A stretch of 46,594 nt of DNA. Origin: Caryophanales bacterium (GTDB taxonomy: Bacteria; Bacillota_I; Bacilli_A; RFN20; CAG-288). Position numbers and translations under genes: made by a program. This document shows positions 16,203-25,262 of this stretch, in pieces. The notes beneath the pieces are model-generated. The model searched no databases. It was not told where the DNA came from and saw nothing but the letters and a program-made list of their open reading frames with translations. The stretch spans positions 1 to 46,594 of the forward strand of contig JAJVUU010000006.1 in NCBI GenBank assembly GCA_021621525.1, in the 5' to 3' direction. Numbering within the stretch: the first letter of the stretch is position 1; the number at the start of each line of letters is the position of its first letter.

Positions 16203-17473
16203 TATGCTTCTTCCTCCTGTATGACGACAGAGATCTTCTTCGCCGTCCTGACATCAGCTCTCTTAAGAACCACAGACTCCATTTCACTTGGAGCCAGGCG
16301 GATTTTAGGCAGAGAAAGAAGGATTTCATCATCTTTATAGACAAGGACCCTCGATTTTCCAAGAGGCTTGCGCACACGGAAGAAGAGTTCCGTCTTTTCA
16401 TCATCCCCAATCGTATTGACAAACTGCGGACACACATAGGAGACCAAAGGGGAATTCATCACTTCGACCTTATCCGTCCTATTTTCACCATTCTGGATAT
16501 ATAAAGCGGCATTCTTTCCTGCTTTCTCACCTTCCTTGGAAACATTATCGACAAGGTCGTGCACCTGCAAGACATTTCCGCAGGCAAAGATGCCTTCGAT
16601 GCTTGTCTCAAGGTTGTCCCTGACAAGAGGCCCCTTTGTCTTCGAATCCAGTCTGATTCCGGCGTTTCTGCTTAGTTCGTTTTCCGGAATCAAACCGACG
16701 GAAAGAAGAAGAGTATCACAATCGAAGGAAATCTCCGTCGATGGAATCGGATTCCTGTTTTCATCCACCTTGGATATCACCACCTTGCTGACACGCTTGT
16801 TGTCATCATCGGCAACGATATCCGTGACAGTGTAGGAAAGGTATAGAGGAATGTCAAAATCATTCAGGCATTGCTGGATGTTTCTGGCAAGTCCGTTGGA
16901 ATAAGGGCACAGCTCGACATCGGCAAGGACCTTCGCTCCTTCCAGTGTCATTCTTCTTGCCATGATGAGGCCGATATCGCCAGATCCGAGGATGACAATT
17001 CTTTTGCCGACCAGGTAGCCATCGATATTGCAATACTTCTGAGCAGCACCGGCAGTGTAGATGCCGGCAACACGATCACCCGGAATGGAAATCGCACCTC
17101 TGCTCCTCTCCCTGCAACCCATGGCAAGGATGACAGCCTTGGCCTGGACTTCGATCATGCCATCTTTTTCATTCATCATCAGGGCGGAATGATTCCCTCT
17201 CAATTCAAGAACCATGGTATCGGAAAGCACCTGGACAGAAGTATCCTTAAGCATTTCAATATAGCGATAGGCATATTCAGGTCCGGTAAGTTCTTCCTTG
17301 AACCGATGAAGACCAAAGCCGTTATGGATACACTGGTTGAGAATGCCACCCAATCGGTTGTCTCTTTCGACAATCAAGATATCCTTGATTCCGTTTTGAT
17401 AAGCCCCATAGGCAGCTGCCATACCGGCAGGACCGCCACCGATGATCAAGAGATCGATATTCCTGTTCTTCAT
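16202..17473 (-). CDS. NAD(P)/FAD-dependent oxidoreductase
   Basis: A 423-residue two-dinucleotide-binding flavoprotein: FAD motif LLIIGGGPAGMAAA at the N-terminus and NAD(P) motif IVILGSGDIGLIMA near the middle, with the C-terminal FACGNVLQVHD FAD-contact segment. The start at 17473 is preferred over an upstream ATG since AAGGAGG lies nine bases before it and the FAD motif then begins at the usual position; it leaves one base after the upstream stop. It resembles GlpB/HcnA-type partners that pass electrons from the glycerol-3-phosphate dehydrogenase subunit. Confidence 0.9.
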   Translation of the reverse strand: MKNRNIDLLIIGGGPAGMAAAYGAYQNGIKDILIVERDNRLGGILNQCIHNGFGLHRFKEELTGPEYAYRYIEMLKDTSVQVLSDTMVLELRGNHSALMMNEKDGMIEVQAKAVILAMGCRERSRGAISIPGDRVAGIYTAGAAQKYCNIDGYLVGKRIVILGSGDIGLIMARRMTLEGAKVLADVELCPYSNGLARNIQQCLNDFDIPLYLSYTVTDIVADDDNKRVSKVVISKVDENRNPIPSTEISFDCDTLLLSVGLIPENELSRNAGIRLDSKTKGPLVRDNLETSIEGIFACGNVLQVHDLVDNVSKEGEKAGKNAALYIQNGENRTDKVEVMNSPLVSYVCPQFVNTIGDDEKTELFFRVRKPLGKSRVLVYKDDEILLSLPKIRLAPSEMESVVLKRADVRTAKKISVVIQEEEA

Positions 17474-17474
17474 C

Positions 17475-18926
17475 CTAGCGTTCCTCCTTGGTCTGACATA
17501 CGACAATCTGGCTTCCCTGCCTATCCTGATACACCTGGTCATATTCAAGATGAAGTTCCCTCATGAGAATCTCAAAGACCTTGGGAGAGCAGAAGCCTCC
17601 CTGACATCTTCCCATGCCGGCATTGCAACGTCTCTTGACGGCATCGATGGTGGTAGCCGGAATCTCTTGATGGATGGCATCGACAATCTCCCCTTCGGTG
17701 ATACTTTCGCATCGGCAGATGACTCTTCCATAAAGAGGATTTTCCTTCAGTTTTGTTTCCTTTTCCGCTAAGGACAGCTCCTTGAAGAAAGGTTGCAGCG
17801 GTTTGTAACGATAATGTTCCTTGATTTTGAAGTCCAGTCCACATTTTGTCAGAATCCTGACTGCCTCAAGGCCAAATGCCGGAGAAGAAGAAAGGCCAGG
17901 AGACTTGATACCGACAAAATTGATGAATCCCGGAACCTCATGGCTTTCCTCGATGAGGAAGTCGTCGATGCCAGGAATGGTAGCACGATTTCCGGCAAAG
18001 TTACGTACATTTCCAAAGAAAGAGATCTTCTTCGTCGTAAGGGCCGATTTTTCACGCACCTCCTTAAGACCTGCTGAGGTCACGTTGACCTTATCCTTTT
18101 CCTGGACAGTCTCGACATTGGGTCCCACAATCAAATTCCCGTGGACGGTCGGAGATACCAACACCCCTTTTCCTACCTTGGAAGGCGTCTGGAAGATGAC
18201 ATGTCTGACAAGGTCACCCTGATCCTTGTCAAGAAGATAATATTCTCCCTTGACAGGAACGATGTCAAAATCCCTGTGTCCCAAAGCCATGGCATAGACA
18301 TCATCTCCATGAAGACCAGCCGCGTTGATGACATATCTGCTCTCATAGGTGCCGGAAGCAGAGCGGATACGGAAACCATCTTCCGTCTTTTCGATTCCTT
18401 CGACGGCAGAATTCAATTTCAATTCGACCCCGTTATAGACGGCATTGGTCATGAAGGCCAGGGTCATCTCCCAAGGAGACACGATGGCCGCACTGGGAGC
18501 ATATAGGGCATAATCGATGTCTTCATCCAGATTGTCTTCACCGAGAGCAAGGATTTCCTTTCTCGTCGTAAGAAGGCGCAATCCTTCCACGCCATTGTCG
18601 ATACCCCTTTGATAAAGCTTGTCGATCAAAGGCTTGTCGGCATCTTTTCTTCCGATGACCAAAGATCCAATCTGTTTATAATGAAAATGAAGCTTTCCGG
18701 CAAGCTCACGGACCATCCTGCTTCCAAGGACATTCATCCTTGCCATCTTCGTTCCACAAAGTGGGTCATATCCCGCGTGGATGATGGCTGAATTGGCCTT
18801 GCTCGTATGCATCGACACATCATTTTCTTTTTCAAGAACCAGAACATGAAGCTGGTATTTGGATAATTCCAAGGCGATAGCGGCGCCCGTGACACCCGCT
18901 CCAATGATGGCAACATCGTATTTCAT
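17475..18926 (-). CDS. GlpA-like FAD-dependent glycerol-3-phosphate dehydrogenase
   Basis: A DAO-fold flavoprotein of 483 residues: FAD motif VAIIGAGVTGAAIA at the N-terminus and a C-terminal BFD-type [2Fe-2S] domain with Cys residues in ICRCES and GRCQGGFC. This domain order is that of anaerobic GlpA-type dehydrogenases; the related L-2-hydroxyglutarate oxidase family (LhgO) is the main alternative. The start at 18926 follows GGAGG; an in-frame ATG five codons upstream overlaps that site and is less likely. It is the first gene of a three-gene operon with the oxidoreductase and DUF1667. No glpK or glpF is nearby. Confidence 0.85.
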   Translation of the reverse strand: MKYDVAIIGAGVTGAAIALELSKYQLHVLVLEKENDVSMHTSKANSAIIHAGYDPLCGTKMARMNVLGSRMVRELAGKLHFHYKQIGSLVIGRKDADKPLIDKLYQRGIDNGVEGLRLLTTRKEILALGEDNLDEDIDYALYAPSAAIVSPWEMTLAFMTNAVYNGVELKLNSAVEGIEKTEDGFRIRSASGTYESRYVINAAGLHGDDVYAMALGHRDFDIVPVKGEYYLLDKDQGDLVRHVIFQTPSKVGKGVLVSPTVHGNLIVGPNVETVQEKDKVNVTSAGLKEVREKSALTTKKISFFGNVRNFAGNRATIPGIDDFLIEESHEVPGFINFVGIKSPGLSSSPAFGLEAVRILTKCGLDFKIKEHYRYKPLQPFFKELSLAEKETKLKENPLYGRVICRCESITEGEIVDAIHQEIPATTIDAVKRRCNAGMGRCQGGFCSPKVFEILMRELHLEYDQVYQDRQGSQIVVCQTKEER

Positions 18927-18951
18927 GAAAGCGTCCTCCATAATTGCATTT

Positions 18952-18980
18952 ATTATAGCGCTTTCATCTCACGCTTTTCA
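18952..18980 (-). promoter_or_regulatory. redox operon promoter with overlapping cre-like site
   Basis: On the minus strand TGAAAA and TATAAT are 17 bases apart. TGAAAGCGCTATAA (18966-18953) overlaps the -10 and matches the CcpA cre consensus TGWAANCGNTNWCA at all defined positions but one. A cre covering the -10 would repress when preferred sugars are present, which suits glycerol genes. Confidence 0.65.
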
Positions 18981-19035
18981 TCAGGAAACAAGCTTTTATA
19001 CGTTTTTTTGCTTTTCGTGAAACATCATCAGTCCC

Positions 19036-19404
19036 TCATTCCTGGTCAGAAAAAACCTCCTTCAGGACTTGGCTGCCCCGCCTGAGAAGAAAAAGGGAAT
19101 GGTTCAGCCTTTCCCTGTAGGAAGCATCATCCCTGTGTCTGTCAACTTCACTTAAGAACGTATTGTCTTCAAGATAGTAAAGACAGTCAAGCAGTTTTGA
19201 GACAAAGAAGTAAACATCCTCGTCAAAAAGACCGGCTTCATAACATTCGCACCGGAGGATGCCTTGATAGAAGGAAAGCGTTCCTTTTTCCATATCCTCC
19301 TGCAAAGTCCAGTTGTTGCATAGGTCACGGTAGCTGATCGGGGATAGAATCTTATTCTCAAATTCGCTTCTGACCTGAAAATAGAGTTCGATGTTGTCAT
19401 TCAT
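19036..19404 (-). CDS. small protein of unknown function
   Basis: A 122-residue acidic soluble protein, no family recognised. The start at 19404 is chosen because GGGAGG lies nine bases upstream; a longer frame to 19470 would cross the dyad at 19441-19462. Sequence is Leu/Tyr/Glu-rich and probably all-helical. It is divergent from glyA and lies downstream, on the opposite side, of the redox operon promoter. Confidence 0.6.
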   Translation of the reverse strand: MNDNIELYFQVRSEFENKILSPISYRDLCNNWTLQEDMEKGTLSFYQGILRCECYEAGLFDEDVYFFVSKLLDCLYYLEDNTFLSEVDRHRDDASYRERLNHSLFLLRRGSQVLKEVFSDQE

Positions 19405-19440
19405 CCCATGTTTCCTCCCTGTAAGAAGGATACCAAATCG

Positions 19441-19462
19441 ATTGTCCAAAATATTGGGCAAT
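19441..19462. repeat. 9-bp dyad between divergent genes
   Basis: ATTGTCCAA and TTGGGCAAT arms (one G-T if read as RNA) around AATA, located between the glyA start and the divergent small gene. Candidate operator or leader hairpin. Confidence 0.4.
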
Positions 19463-19536
19463 CTTTCCAAGCAACATTTTTAGCCTCCATGACCCATTCT
19501 TATGTTATCCTATCCATAAAAAGGAGGACGATTCCC

Positions 19537-20796
19537 ATGATAGACAACAGTGAGCTTAAAAAAGCAGATCCACAAGCCTATGAGATTCTCAGAAAGGAAA
19601 GAACACGCCAGGAAGACAACATCGAACTCATCGCATCGGAGAACTATGTATCCAATGCCGTGCGGGAAGCAAACGGTTCCATCTTCACGAACAAATATGC
19701 GGAAGGATATCCAGGAAAAAGATATTATGGCGGATGTGAATACATCGACATGGGTGAAACCCTGGCCATCGAAAGAGCGAAAGAACTCTTCCATTGTTCC
19801 TACGCAAACGTCCAGCCTCACTCCGGAAGCCAGGCCAACATGGAAGTCTACAAGGCTCTTCTTGCAAACGGAGACCGAATCCTTGGCATGTCTTTGGATG
19901 CAGGAGGACATCTGACCCACGGATATCGATTCAGCATGTCCGGAAGGGACTATGAATCCTATTCCTATGGTGTAAACATAGAGACAGGTCTCATCGACTA
20001 TGAGGAAGTAAAGGAGATTGCTTTGAAGACAAAGCCGAAGCTCATCATCGCCGGAGCCAGCGCCTATCCCAGGATCATCGACTTCCAAAAATTCCGTGAG
20101 ATCGCAGACGAGGTCTCCTGTCTGCTCATGGTAGATATGGCACATATCGCAGGCCTTGTCGCAGCCGGCGTCCATCCTTCTCCCTTAGAGTATGCCGATG
20201 TCGTGACCAGCACCACCCACAAGACCCTGAGAGGCCCTCGAGGCGGTCTCATCCTATCCAACAATCCTGAAATAGGAAAGCAGATTGACAAATCCGTCTT
20301 TCCCAGATGCCAAGGCGGTCCATTGGAAAATACCATCCTTGCCAAAGCCGTCTGCTTCAAAGAGGACATGCAGCCGGAATTCAAGGATTATGCAAAGCAG
20401 ATCATCAAGAACGCCAAAGCCTTGTGTGACACATTGAAGAAGGAAGGCTTCGATATCATCACAGGTTCGACGGACAACCATATGCTCTTAGTCAACGTCA
20501 AGGATACCTTCGGCATCACCGGGCTTCAGGCACAGGAAGTCCTTGAGGAATGCAACATCACGGTCAACAAGAACGCCATTCCCGGAGACAAGGAGAAACC
20601 AGCCTTCACATCCGGACTCAGACTTGGCACGCCTGCCATGACGACAAGAGGATACCGTGAAGAAGACTTCATCCTTGTCGGAAAGCTGATTGCCGAAGTT
20701 TTGACTGCTCCCCATGACGAAGGCATAAAAGAGGAAGTAAGGAAGCAGGTCAGGCTCCTGAATCAAAGGCATCCTCTTCCATACGAGGATCAATAG
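19537..20796 (+). CDS. glyA: serine hydroxymethyltransferase
   Basis: PLP enzyme interconverting serine and glycine with tetrahydrofolate, feeding one-carbon units. The 419 residues match the family: [20 protein letters not shown], the PLP lysine Lys229 in [14 protein letters not shown], and [12 protein letters not shown] chose ATG 19537 since AAAAGGAGG precedes it and the conserved N-terminal helix starts there; the open frame runs 43 codons further upstream without support. Confidence 0.97.
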   Translation: MIDNSELKKADPQAYEILRKERTRQEDNIELIASENYVSNAVREANGSIFTNKYAEGYPGKRYYGGCEYIDMGETLAIERAKELFHCSYANVQPHSGSQANMEVYKALLANGDRILGMSLDAGGHLTHGYRFSMSGRDYESYSYGVNIETGLIDYEEVKEIALKTKPKLIIAGASAYPRIIDFQKFREIADEVSCLLMVDMAHIAGLVAAGVHPSPLEYADVVTSTTHKTLRGPRGGLILSNNPEIGKQIDKSVFPRCQGGPLENTILAKAVCFKEDMQPEFKDYAKQIIKNAKALCDTLKKEGFDIITGSTDNHMLLVNVKDTFGITGLQAQEVLEECNITVNKNAIPGDKEKPAFTSGLRLGTPAMTTRGYREEDFILVGKLIAEVLTAPHDEGIKEEVRKQVRLLNQRHPLPYEDQ

Positions 20797-20830
20797 GTTC
20801 GGAATCCTCCAATCGTAACAGATTACAATA

Positions 20831-20875
20831 AAGAATCTTTCCATCCTTCTTTGAAGGAAGAGGGATTCTTTTTAA
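20831..20875 (+). terminator. glyA terminator
   Basis: AAGAATC and GATTCTT arms with an inner TCCTTC/GAAGGA stem, followed by TTTTT. Long hairpin about 35 bases past the stop. Confidence 0.8.
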
Positions 20876-20900
20876 ATGAAACCTTGCCTGAAGATGGTTC

Positions 20901-20939
20901 CAAACAAAAAGGTAGGAAGCAAATCTGCCTTCTACCTTT
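20901..20939 (-). terminator. terminator of the cytidylate-kinase-like gene
   Basis: On the minus strand AAAGGTAGAAG pairs with CTTCCTACCTTT (one bulge, 9-base loop) and TTTTTGTTTGG follows, just past the stop of the gene at 20946. Confidence 0.75.
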
Positions 20940-20945
20940 GTTCTT

Positions 20946-21581
20946 TCATTCAGCCTTCTTTGGATTATGTTCTCTCAGTTGTGTGATGAGAAGAGCGAGA
21001 TTGTGAGCAAGTTCCTTGATATCGACGTTGGAAGTGTTGATCATCAGATCATAGTTTTCCTTTGCACCCCATTTCGTGCCGGTATAATATTCGTAATAAT
21101 CTTTTCTCTTCTTATCGATCTGACGTATCTTCTTGGATAGCTGCTTTTCGGTAAGAGCCTCACCCTTTGCCTCCCTCTTGAAGCATCTTGCAATCTTGCT
21201 TTCCATATCGGCATAGACAAAGATGCGGAACGGATGCATGTCCTTCAACGTATAGTCAGCTCCTCTTCCGATGATGACGCAGTCACCTTTGGTGGCATAC
21301 TCCTTGATGATTTCATTCTGGGCAGTATGGACATCGATGCTCTGCTGCAAAGAAACATCCGGATACAGGGAAAAAGACATGCCATAATTGATCGGAGGAA
21401 GCAGGATCGGACGATGTTCGCTGACCTCCTCGATGTAGGAAATCGAATAAGGTGTCTTCTTCTGGATGGCTTCCAGGATTTCCTTGTCATAATAGGCAAT
21501 CTTCAGTTCATCGGCAAGACGTCTTCCGAGTTCTCTTCCGCCGGAGGAGAATTCACGTGCAATCGTAATGATGAGTCCCAT
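20946..21581 (-). CDS. cytidylate kinase-like family protein
   Basis: A 211-residue P-loop protein of the Cytidylate_kin2 type: ITIAREFSSGGRELGRRLA gives the nucleotide-binding N-terminus, followed by YYDKEIL and IGRGADYTL, and RIFVYADMESKIARCF in the LID region. Family members phosphorylate CMP or an unidentified nucleoside monophosphate. It is distinct from the canonical Cmk found next to rpsA. Ends ~27 bases before the terminator; its own promoter lies just upstream. Confidence 0.85.
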   Translation of the reverse strand: MGLIITIAREFSSGGRELGRRLADELKIAYYDKEILEAIQKKTPYSISYIEEVSEHRPILLPPINYGMSFSLYPDVSLQQSIDVHTAQNEIIKEYATKGDCVIIGRGADYTLKDMHPFRIFVYADMESKIARCFKREAKGEALTEKQLSKKIRQIDKKRKDYYEYYTGTKWGAKENYDLMINTSNVDIKELAHNLALLITQLREHNPKKAE

Positions 21582-21605
21582 GGATAACAGTCTCCCTTTG
21601 ACGAT

Positions 21606-21634
21606 ATTCTACCACAAAACGGGGTTTTCTATAA
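21606..21634 (-). promoter_or_regulatory. promoter of the cytidylate-kinase-like gene
   Basis: On the minus strand TTATAG and TAGAAT are 17 bases apart with TGG before the -10 (extended -10). The spacer holds the small dyad AAAAC-CCC-GTTTT. Start predicted near 21599, 18 bases before the ATG. Confidence 0.6.
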
Positions 21635-21650
21635 CCGCTTAAATGAAAAA

Positions 21651-22826
21651 TCAAATCCCTTTTTCCAACTTGTAAAGGTCAACTCCGCGTTTCAATCTCG
21701 AAAGGCCGTCCTTCACCTTTTCTCTCTGGCAGGCCACGTTCATGCGGATGAAGAAGTTTCCGTTTCCGCCATATTCAGCTCCGTCATTGACGATGAGTCC
21801 TGTCTTCTCCCTAAGATATCTGGTGAATTCCTCGCTATCGGAAGAAAGACGAGACACATCAATCCAAAGAAGATACGTGGCATCCCCATTTACAAGCTTC
21901 ACTTCAGGAACATTTTCGAAAAGATAGTCAGAGGCATAATCCCTGTTGGCAAACAGATATTCTCTCAGCTGGTCTAAAAAGTCCCTTGAATCATTCAAGG
22001 CAGCCTCCGAGGCAACACAGGCAAAGACGTTGGGCTCAGCTACCTCATCGGTATTGATCTGCCTGTTGACCTTCCTTCTCAGCTCCGGATTCGGAACGAC
22101 GACAAGGGAGGTCTGGATGCCGGCAAGGTTGAAGCATTTGGTGACACTGATAGCCATCACGCAATTCTCCATGCAGTCTTGACTTGCCGAAATGAAAGGA
22201 ACATATTCCTTTCCGGGCCTGACGATCTCAGCATGGATTTCATCGCTCAGAACAACGACGTGATGTTCCTTGGCAAGTTTTCCAATCTCGGCAAGTTCTT
22301 CCTTTGTCCAGATTTTCGATACCGGATTGGCAGGGTTGCACAGAATCATCATGGTCGTCTCTTCCTTCTTGAAAGCCTTTTCAAGGGCAGGAAAGTCGAT
22401 AGAATACTTGCCATCCTCATAAAGGAGAGGTACCTGAAGGATGTTTCGCTGGTTGTTGACGATGGAATTATAGAAGATGTTATACACCGGTGAAAGGACC
22501 ACGATGCTATCCCCGACCTTGGTCAGCTTCCTGACGCTGGAAGAAATCGTCGGAACGACGCCTGTCGAAAACATCATCCAGGAACGTTCCAGCTTCAGAT
22601 GGTGTCTTTCAAGATAAAAATCCTGATATGCCTTGAAGAAGCTTTCATAGGGATAGGTATAGCCATAGATTCCTTCCTCCACCTTCTTCTTCAATGCCTT
22701 CTGAATCGGAAGAGACGTCTTGAAATCCATATCGGCAATCCACATCGGAAGTTCACCTTCCTTGCAATCCCATTTGATCTGATTCGTGTTTCTTCGTTCC
22801 GTAGGCAGGTCAAAATCATATTTCAT
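21651..22826 (-). CDS. patB: MalY/PatB-type cystathionine beta-lyase / aminotransferase
   Basis: A fold-type I PLP enzyme of 391 residues. Family marks: WIADMDFKT at the N-terminus, CNPANPVSKIW, SDEIHAEI with the PLP-contacting Asp, and the PLP lysine Lys230 in SVTKCFNLAG. MalY/PatB enzymes cleave cystathionine or cysteine to pyruvate, ammonia and a thiol. The start at 22826 follows GGAGG and lies 11 bases inside the DUF3737 gene, so the two are co-translated. Confidence 0.92.
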   Translation of the reverse strand: MKYDFDLPTERRNTNQIKWDCKEGELPMWIADMDFKTSLPIQKALKKKVEEGIYGYTYPYESFFKAYQDFYLERHHLKLERSWMMFSTGVVPTISSSVRKLTKVGDSIVVLSPVYNIFYNSIVNNQRNILQVPLLYEDGKYSIDFPALEKAFKKEETTMMILCNPANPVSKIWTKEELAEIGKLAKEHHVVVLSDEIHAEIVRPGKEYVPFISASQDCMENCVMAISVTKCFNLAGIQTSLVVVPNPELRRKVNRQINTDEVAEPNVFACVASEAALNDSRDFLDQLREYLFANRDYASDYLFENVPEVKLVNGDATYLLWIDVSRLSSDSEEFTRYLREKTGLIVNDGAEYGGNGNFFIRMNVACQREKVKDGLSRLKRGVDLYKLEKGI

Positions 22827-23679
22827 GTTCTTTTCCTCCGCCTTGGACATAGACATGGATCTTTGTCAAATCGATCGTTTCATCATCACGGATCATCTCC
22901 TTGACGGATTGAGCATGGATGACACCTGATATCGGATTCTTCACGCTGTCAAGAGAGGACCTGATATCACAATCGATATCCTGGCAATATTCAAAGATGA
23001 GATCGGAATCCTCAATCCTGCAGTTTTCCATCCTGATGTTCTTCATATAGCAAAAGCCCTGATGGGAAGAGATGAGGCAGTCCTTCATGAAGATATTCTT
23101 GGAATTCCAGCCAAAATATTCTCCCTTGATGGTGCAATTCTCAAGATAGACGTTCTCACAGTTCCAGAAGGCATCCTTCGTATTCAGGACGGAATTTACG
23201 ACATGAAGGTTCTTTCCGCCGTCAAAGGCATAGTTTCCATCCAGCCTGAGATTGTCGACATGGACATCCTTGCTGTCCTTGAGAAGATAGTCTCCCTTGG
23301 CCGTGACATCCTTCAAAGTCACGTTCTCGCAGGACCAAAGCGTCTCACTGGCATCATGGAAGAGAATATCCTCCAGATAGATGTTCTTGCAGCGACGGAA
23401 CTCCTTTGGTGCGATGATGTCGCAATGGAGGAACCTGGAGTCATCCGTATACCAGATTCCGGAACGCGACATGAGAAGGAACTTGCTGTTCCTGACCTCA
23501 TGGTTCTTTCCGTACCAAAGAGGATACTTATATCCGAAAGTGACTTGGTCGAGAACCAGGTTCCTTGCCTCCTTGAGCGGAGATTCGCCATCATCAAACA
23601 GGCAGTTTTCGATTTTTGCGTCCCCGAGTCTGAAAAGGGCACGCTCCCCTGTATAATGTCCGTCTTTATATTCTTTCAT
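22816..23679 (-). CDS. DUF3737 right-handed beta-helix protein
   Basis: A 287-residue protein made of short repeats of ~20-22 residues with Cys/Asn/Asp ladders (NVTLKDVTAKGDYLLKDSKD, NVYLENCTIKGEYFGWNSKN), typical of a parallel beta-helix, family DUF3737. The family is often encoded beside PatB-like lyases in Bacillota, as here; function is unknown. The ATG at 23679 has GGAGG six bases upstream; an ATG two codons earlier is too close to that site. It begins two bases after the RluA-like stop. Confidence 0.85.
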   Translation of the reverse strand: MKEYKDGHYTGERALFRLGDAKIENCLFDDGESPLKEARNLVLDQVTFGYKYPLWYGKNHEVRNSKFLLMSRSGIWYTDDSRFLHCDIIAPKEFRRCKNIYLEDILFHDASETLWSCENVTLKDVTAKGDYLLKDSKDVHVDNLRLDGNYAFDGGKNLHVVNSVLNTKDAFWNCENVYLENCTIKGEYFGWNSKNIFMKDCLISSHQGFCYMKNIRMENCRIEDSDLIFEYCQDIDCDIRSSLDSVKNPISGVIHAQSVKEMIRDDETIDLTKIHVYVQGGGKEHEI

Positions 23680-23681
23680 GA

Positions 23682-24371
23682 TCATCCTCCGATATCTGAT
23701 TCAGCCTTCCAAGATACTATAGCACCTTCCTTGAGCCAAAGAGGCGCAGTGAAAAAAGTATTCACCTTCAATCCTGCTTCCGGTGGGAAGGAAAGATAAT
23801 AACAGTTGAGATACATCCTCTTGGCTTCGTCTAGGGCGTATCGCTTATCTCCGATCAAAGTGAAGCCTTCCTTCTTCAAGGCAAGACGAATCTGATTTCT
23901 TCTTCCCGTCTTGATTTCGACAGCCATGGCCGTACCGATCTGGATATGATTGGAAGCCTTGAGCAAGGTGATGGCTTCCTTTCCTTCTTCCATGGAGGTC
24001 TCTCTTACCAAGGTGCCGTTTTTTCCATCACTTAGACACATCCTGACTTCCTTTTCATAGGATAGAGGAACATTCTCTCTTACAACAGCCTCATATAGGC
24101 GCTTGACATTTCTCTTAAGGAAACAGTCCTGCAGTCTCTTCTTCGTTTCCACATCCTTGGCAAAGATAAGGATGCCGCTTGTCTCATAGTCCAGACGATG
24201 GACGATGTGAAGTTCCTCATTCTTCTTTCTCAGATAACACGAAAGATAGAAATAAAGATTGTGGTGGAATGTCTTCTTGTCCTTGGTGTGGATGGTAAAG
24301 ACGTCCCTCTCCTTATATACCACGATGACAGAGTAATCTTCATATAAGATATGGTAAGGTGCAGTTTTCAT
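23682..24371 (-). CDS. RluA-family pseudouridine synthase
   Basis: Converts specific uridines in rRNA or tRNA to pseudouridine. The catalytic motif HRLDYETSG (Asp61) and the GRRNQIRLAL and GDKRY motifs are present in 229 residues. No S4 domain is present, and the usual KPAG motif after the first strand is altered to KERDVF. The start is uncertain: ATG 24371 places the first strand normally but has no ribosome-binding site; an ATG 30 bases upstream has none either. First gene of the rluA-DUF3737-patB group. Confidence 0.88.
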   Translation of the reverse strand: MKTAPYHILYEDYSVIVVYKERDVFTIHTKDKKTFHHNLYFYLSCYLRKKNEELHIVHRLDYETSGILIFAKDVETKKRLQDCFLKRNVKRLYEAVVRENVPLSYEKEVRMCLSDGKNGTLVRETSMEEGKEAITLLKASNHIQIGTAMAVEIKTGRRNQIRLALKKEGFTLIGDKRYALDEAKRMYLNCYYLSFPPEAGLKVNTFFTAPLWLKEGAIVSWKAESDIGG

Positions 24372-24461
24372 TTTCTGAATCCGATATATATTCAACCACA
24401 TAAAGTCGGCTTCAGGTCAAGAAAAATCAAAAATCAATCATAAAAAACATGATTTTCAAAG

Positions 24462-24746
24462 ATGATTCATTCGATTCCAAGAATTTTAAAGGGTGTTTTT
24501 CATTTTGTTGATAGCTTTCCTAGAATTTATGTTCAACGATATAGTTATACAAAGAAAGAAGACGCCAAGAAATTCTGGCAGCTGATATTTGACAACATGA
24601 GTTCTGAAATGAACGACGAAGAGAAAGCCTCTTACGAGAAAGCTCTCAAGGAATTCAAGGAAACTACGACAGACGACTTGGTGGATACGATTGCCGACAT
24701 CTACTACAACATGATGCTGAGGTTACAAAGTTCATCCAATCAGTAA
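24462..24746 (+). CDS. small helical protein of unknown function
   Basis: Up to 94 residues. The last ~65 are Lys/Glu-rich and helical with codon use like the flanking genes, but no family is recognised. The start is doubtful: ATG 24462 lacks a ribosome-binding site, and a promoter-like TTTCAT-17-TAGAAT pair (about 24497-24525) falls inside the frame, which would favour a shorter product. Confidence 0.4.
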   Translation: MIHSIPRILKGVFHFVDSFPRIYVQRYSYTKKEDAKKFWQLIFDNMSSEMNDEEKASYEKALKEFKETTTDDLVDTIADIYYNMMLRLQSSSNQ

Positions 24747-24754
24747 GACATCTC

Positions 24755-24785
24755 TCCTGCATCAATATGGTGCAGGAAATTTGTT
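24755..24785 (+). terminator. terminator between small gene and GNAT gene
   Basis: TCCTGCA and TGCAGGA arms (7 bp, 9-base loop) followed by AATTTGTTTTGG, just past the stop at 24746. Confidence 0.65.
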
Positions 24786-24811
24786 TTGGTTTCTTTTTCC
24801 TTCAAACCATG

Positions 24812-24827
24812 CTTTAATAGTTCCATG
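24812..24827 (+). promoter_or_regulatory. -10 element directly before a start codon
   Basis: TTTAAT at 24812-24817, preceded by TGC (extended -10), lies seven bases before ATG 24825, so the transcript would begin at or one base before the start codon. No ribosome-binding site exists. The -35 (TTTCTT, 17-base spacer) is weak. Confidence 0.4.
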
Positions 24828-25262
24828 AACTACATTCTTAGAGAGACAACGATAGAAGACATCCCCACTCTTGCTTCCATCATGAAGGACAGTTTCACCA
24901 TGGAACCTTATTTGGAAGACTGGAGCCTGGATTCGACTACAGAAAGGCTTCTTTCCATCTATAAGATGCCAAATTCCTTCTGCTTCACATTATTCAATGA
25001 AAAAGGAGACATCCTTGGAGGAGCCTTCTCCTATGTCCTTCCTTATCTTGAGAGAAAAGAAGCTTTTCTCATTGAGTTCTTCATCAGGAAAGATGAAACA
25101 GGTCAACACCTTGGAAGCAGATTCCTACAAGCATATCTTGACGAATCAAGAAAAGATGGTATCAGCAAGGTTGCCTTATATACCTACAAGAATTTGAAAT
25201 TGTTCTACAAGAAGAATGGATTTGAGGAAAGCAGGGAAACGCTCATGGAGGTATCATTATGA
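24825..25262 (+). CDS. GNAT family N-acetyltransferase
   Basis: A 145-residue acetyltransferase. The GNAT fold is visible: first strand YILRETTIEDIPTLASIM, the acetyl-CoA loop as TGQHLGSRFLQAYL (consensus QxxGxG/A, here QHLGSR), and KLFYKKNGFEE at the end. Substrate unknown. ATG 24825 is the natural domain start. It overlaps the following flavodoxin gene by ATGA. Confidence 0.85.
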   Translation: MNYILRETTIEDIPTLASIMKDSFTMEPYLEDWSLDSTTERLLSIYKMPNSFCFTLFNEKGDILGGAFSYVLPYLERKEAFLIEFFIRKDETGQHLGSRFLQAYLDESRKDGISKVALYTYKNLKLFYKKNGFEESRETLMEVSL

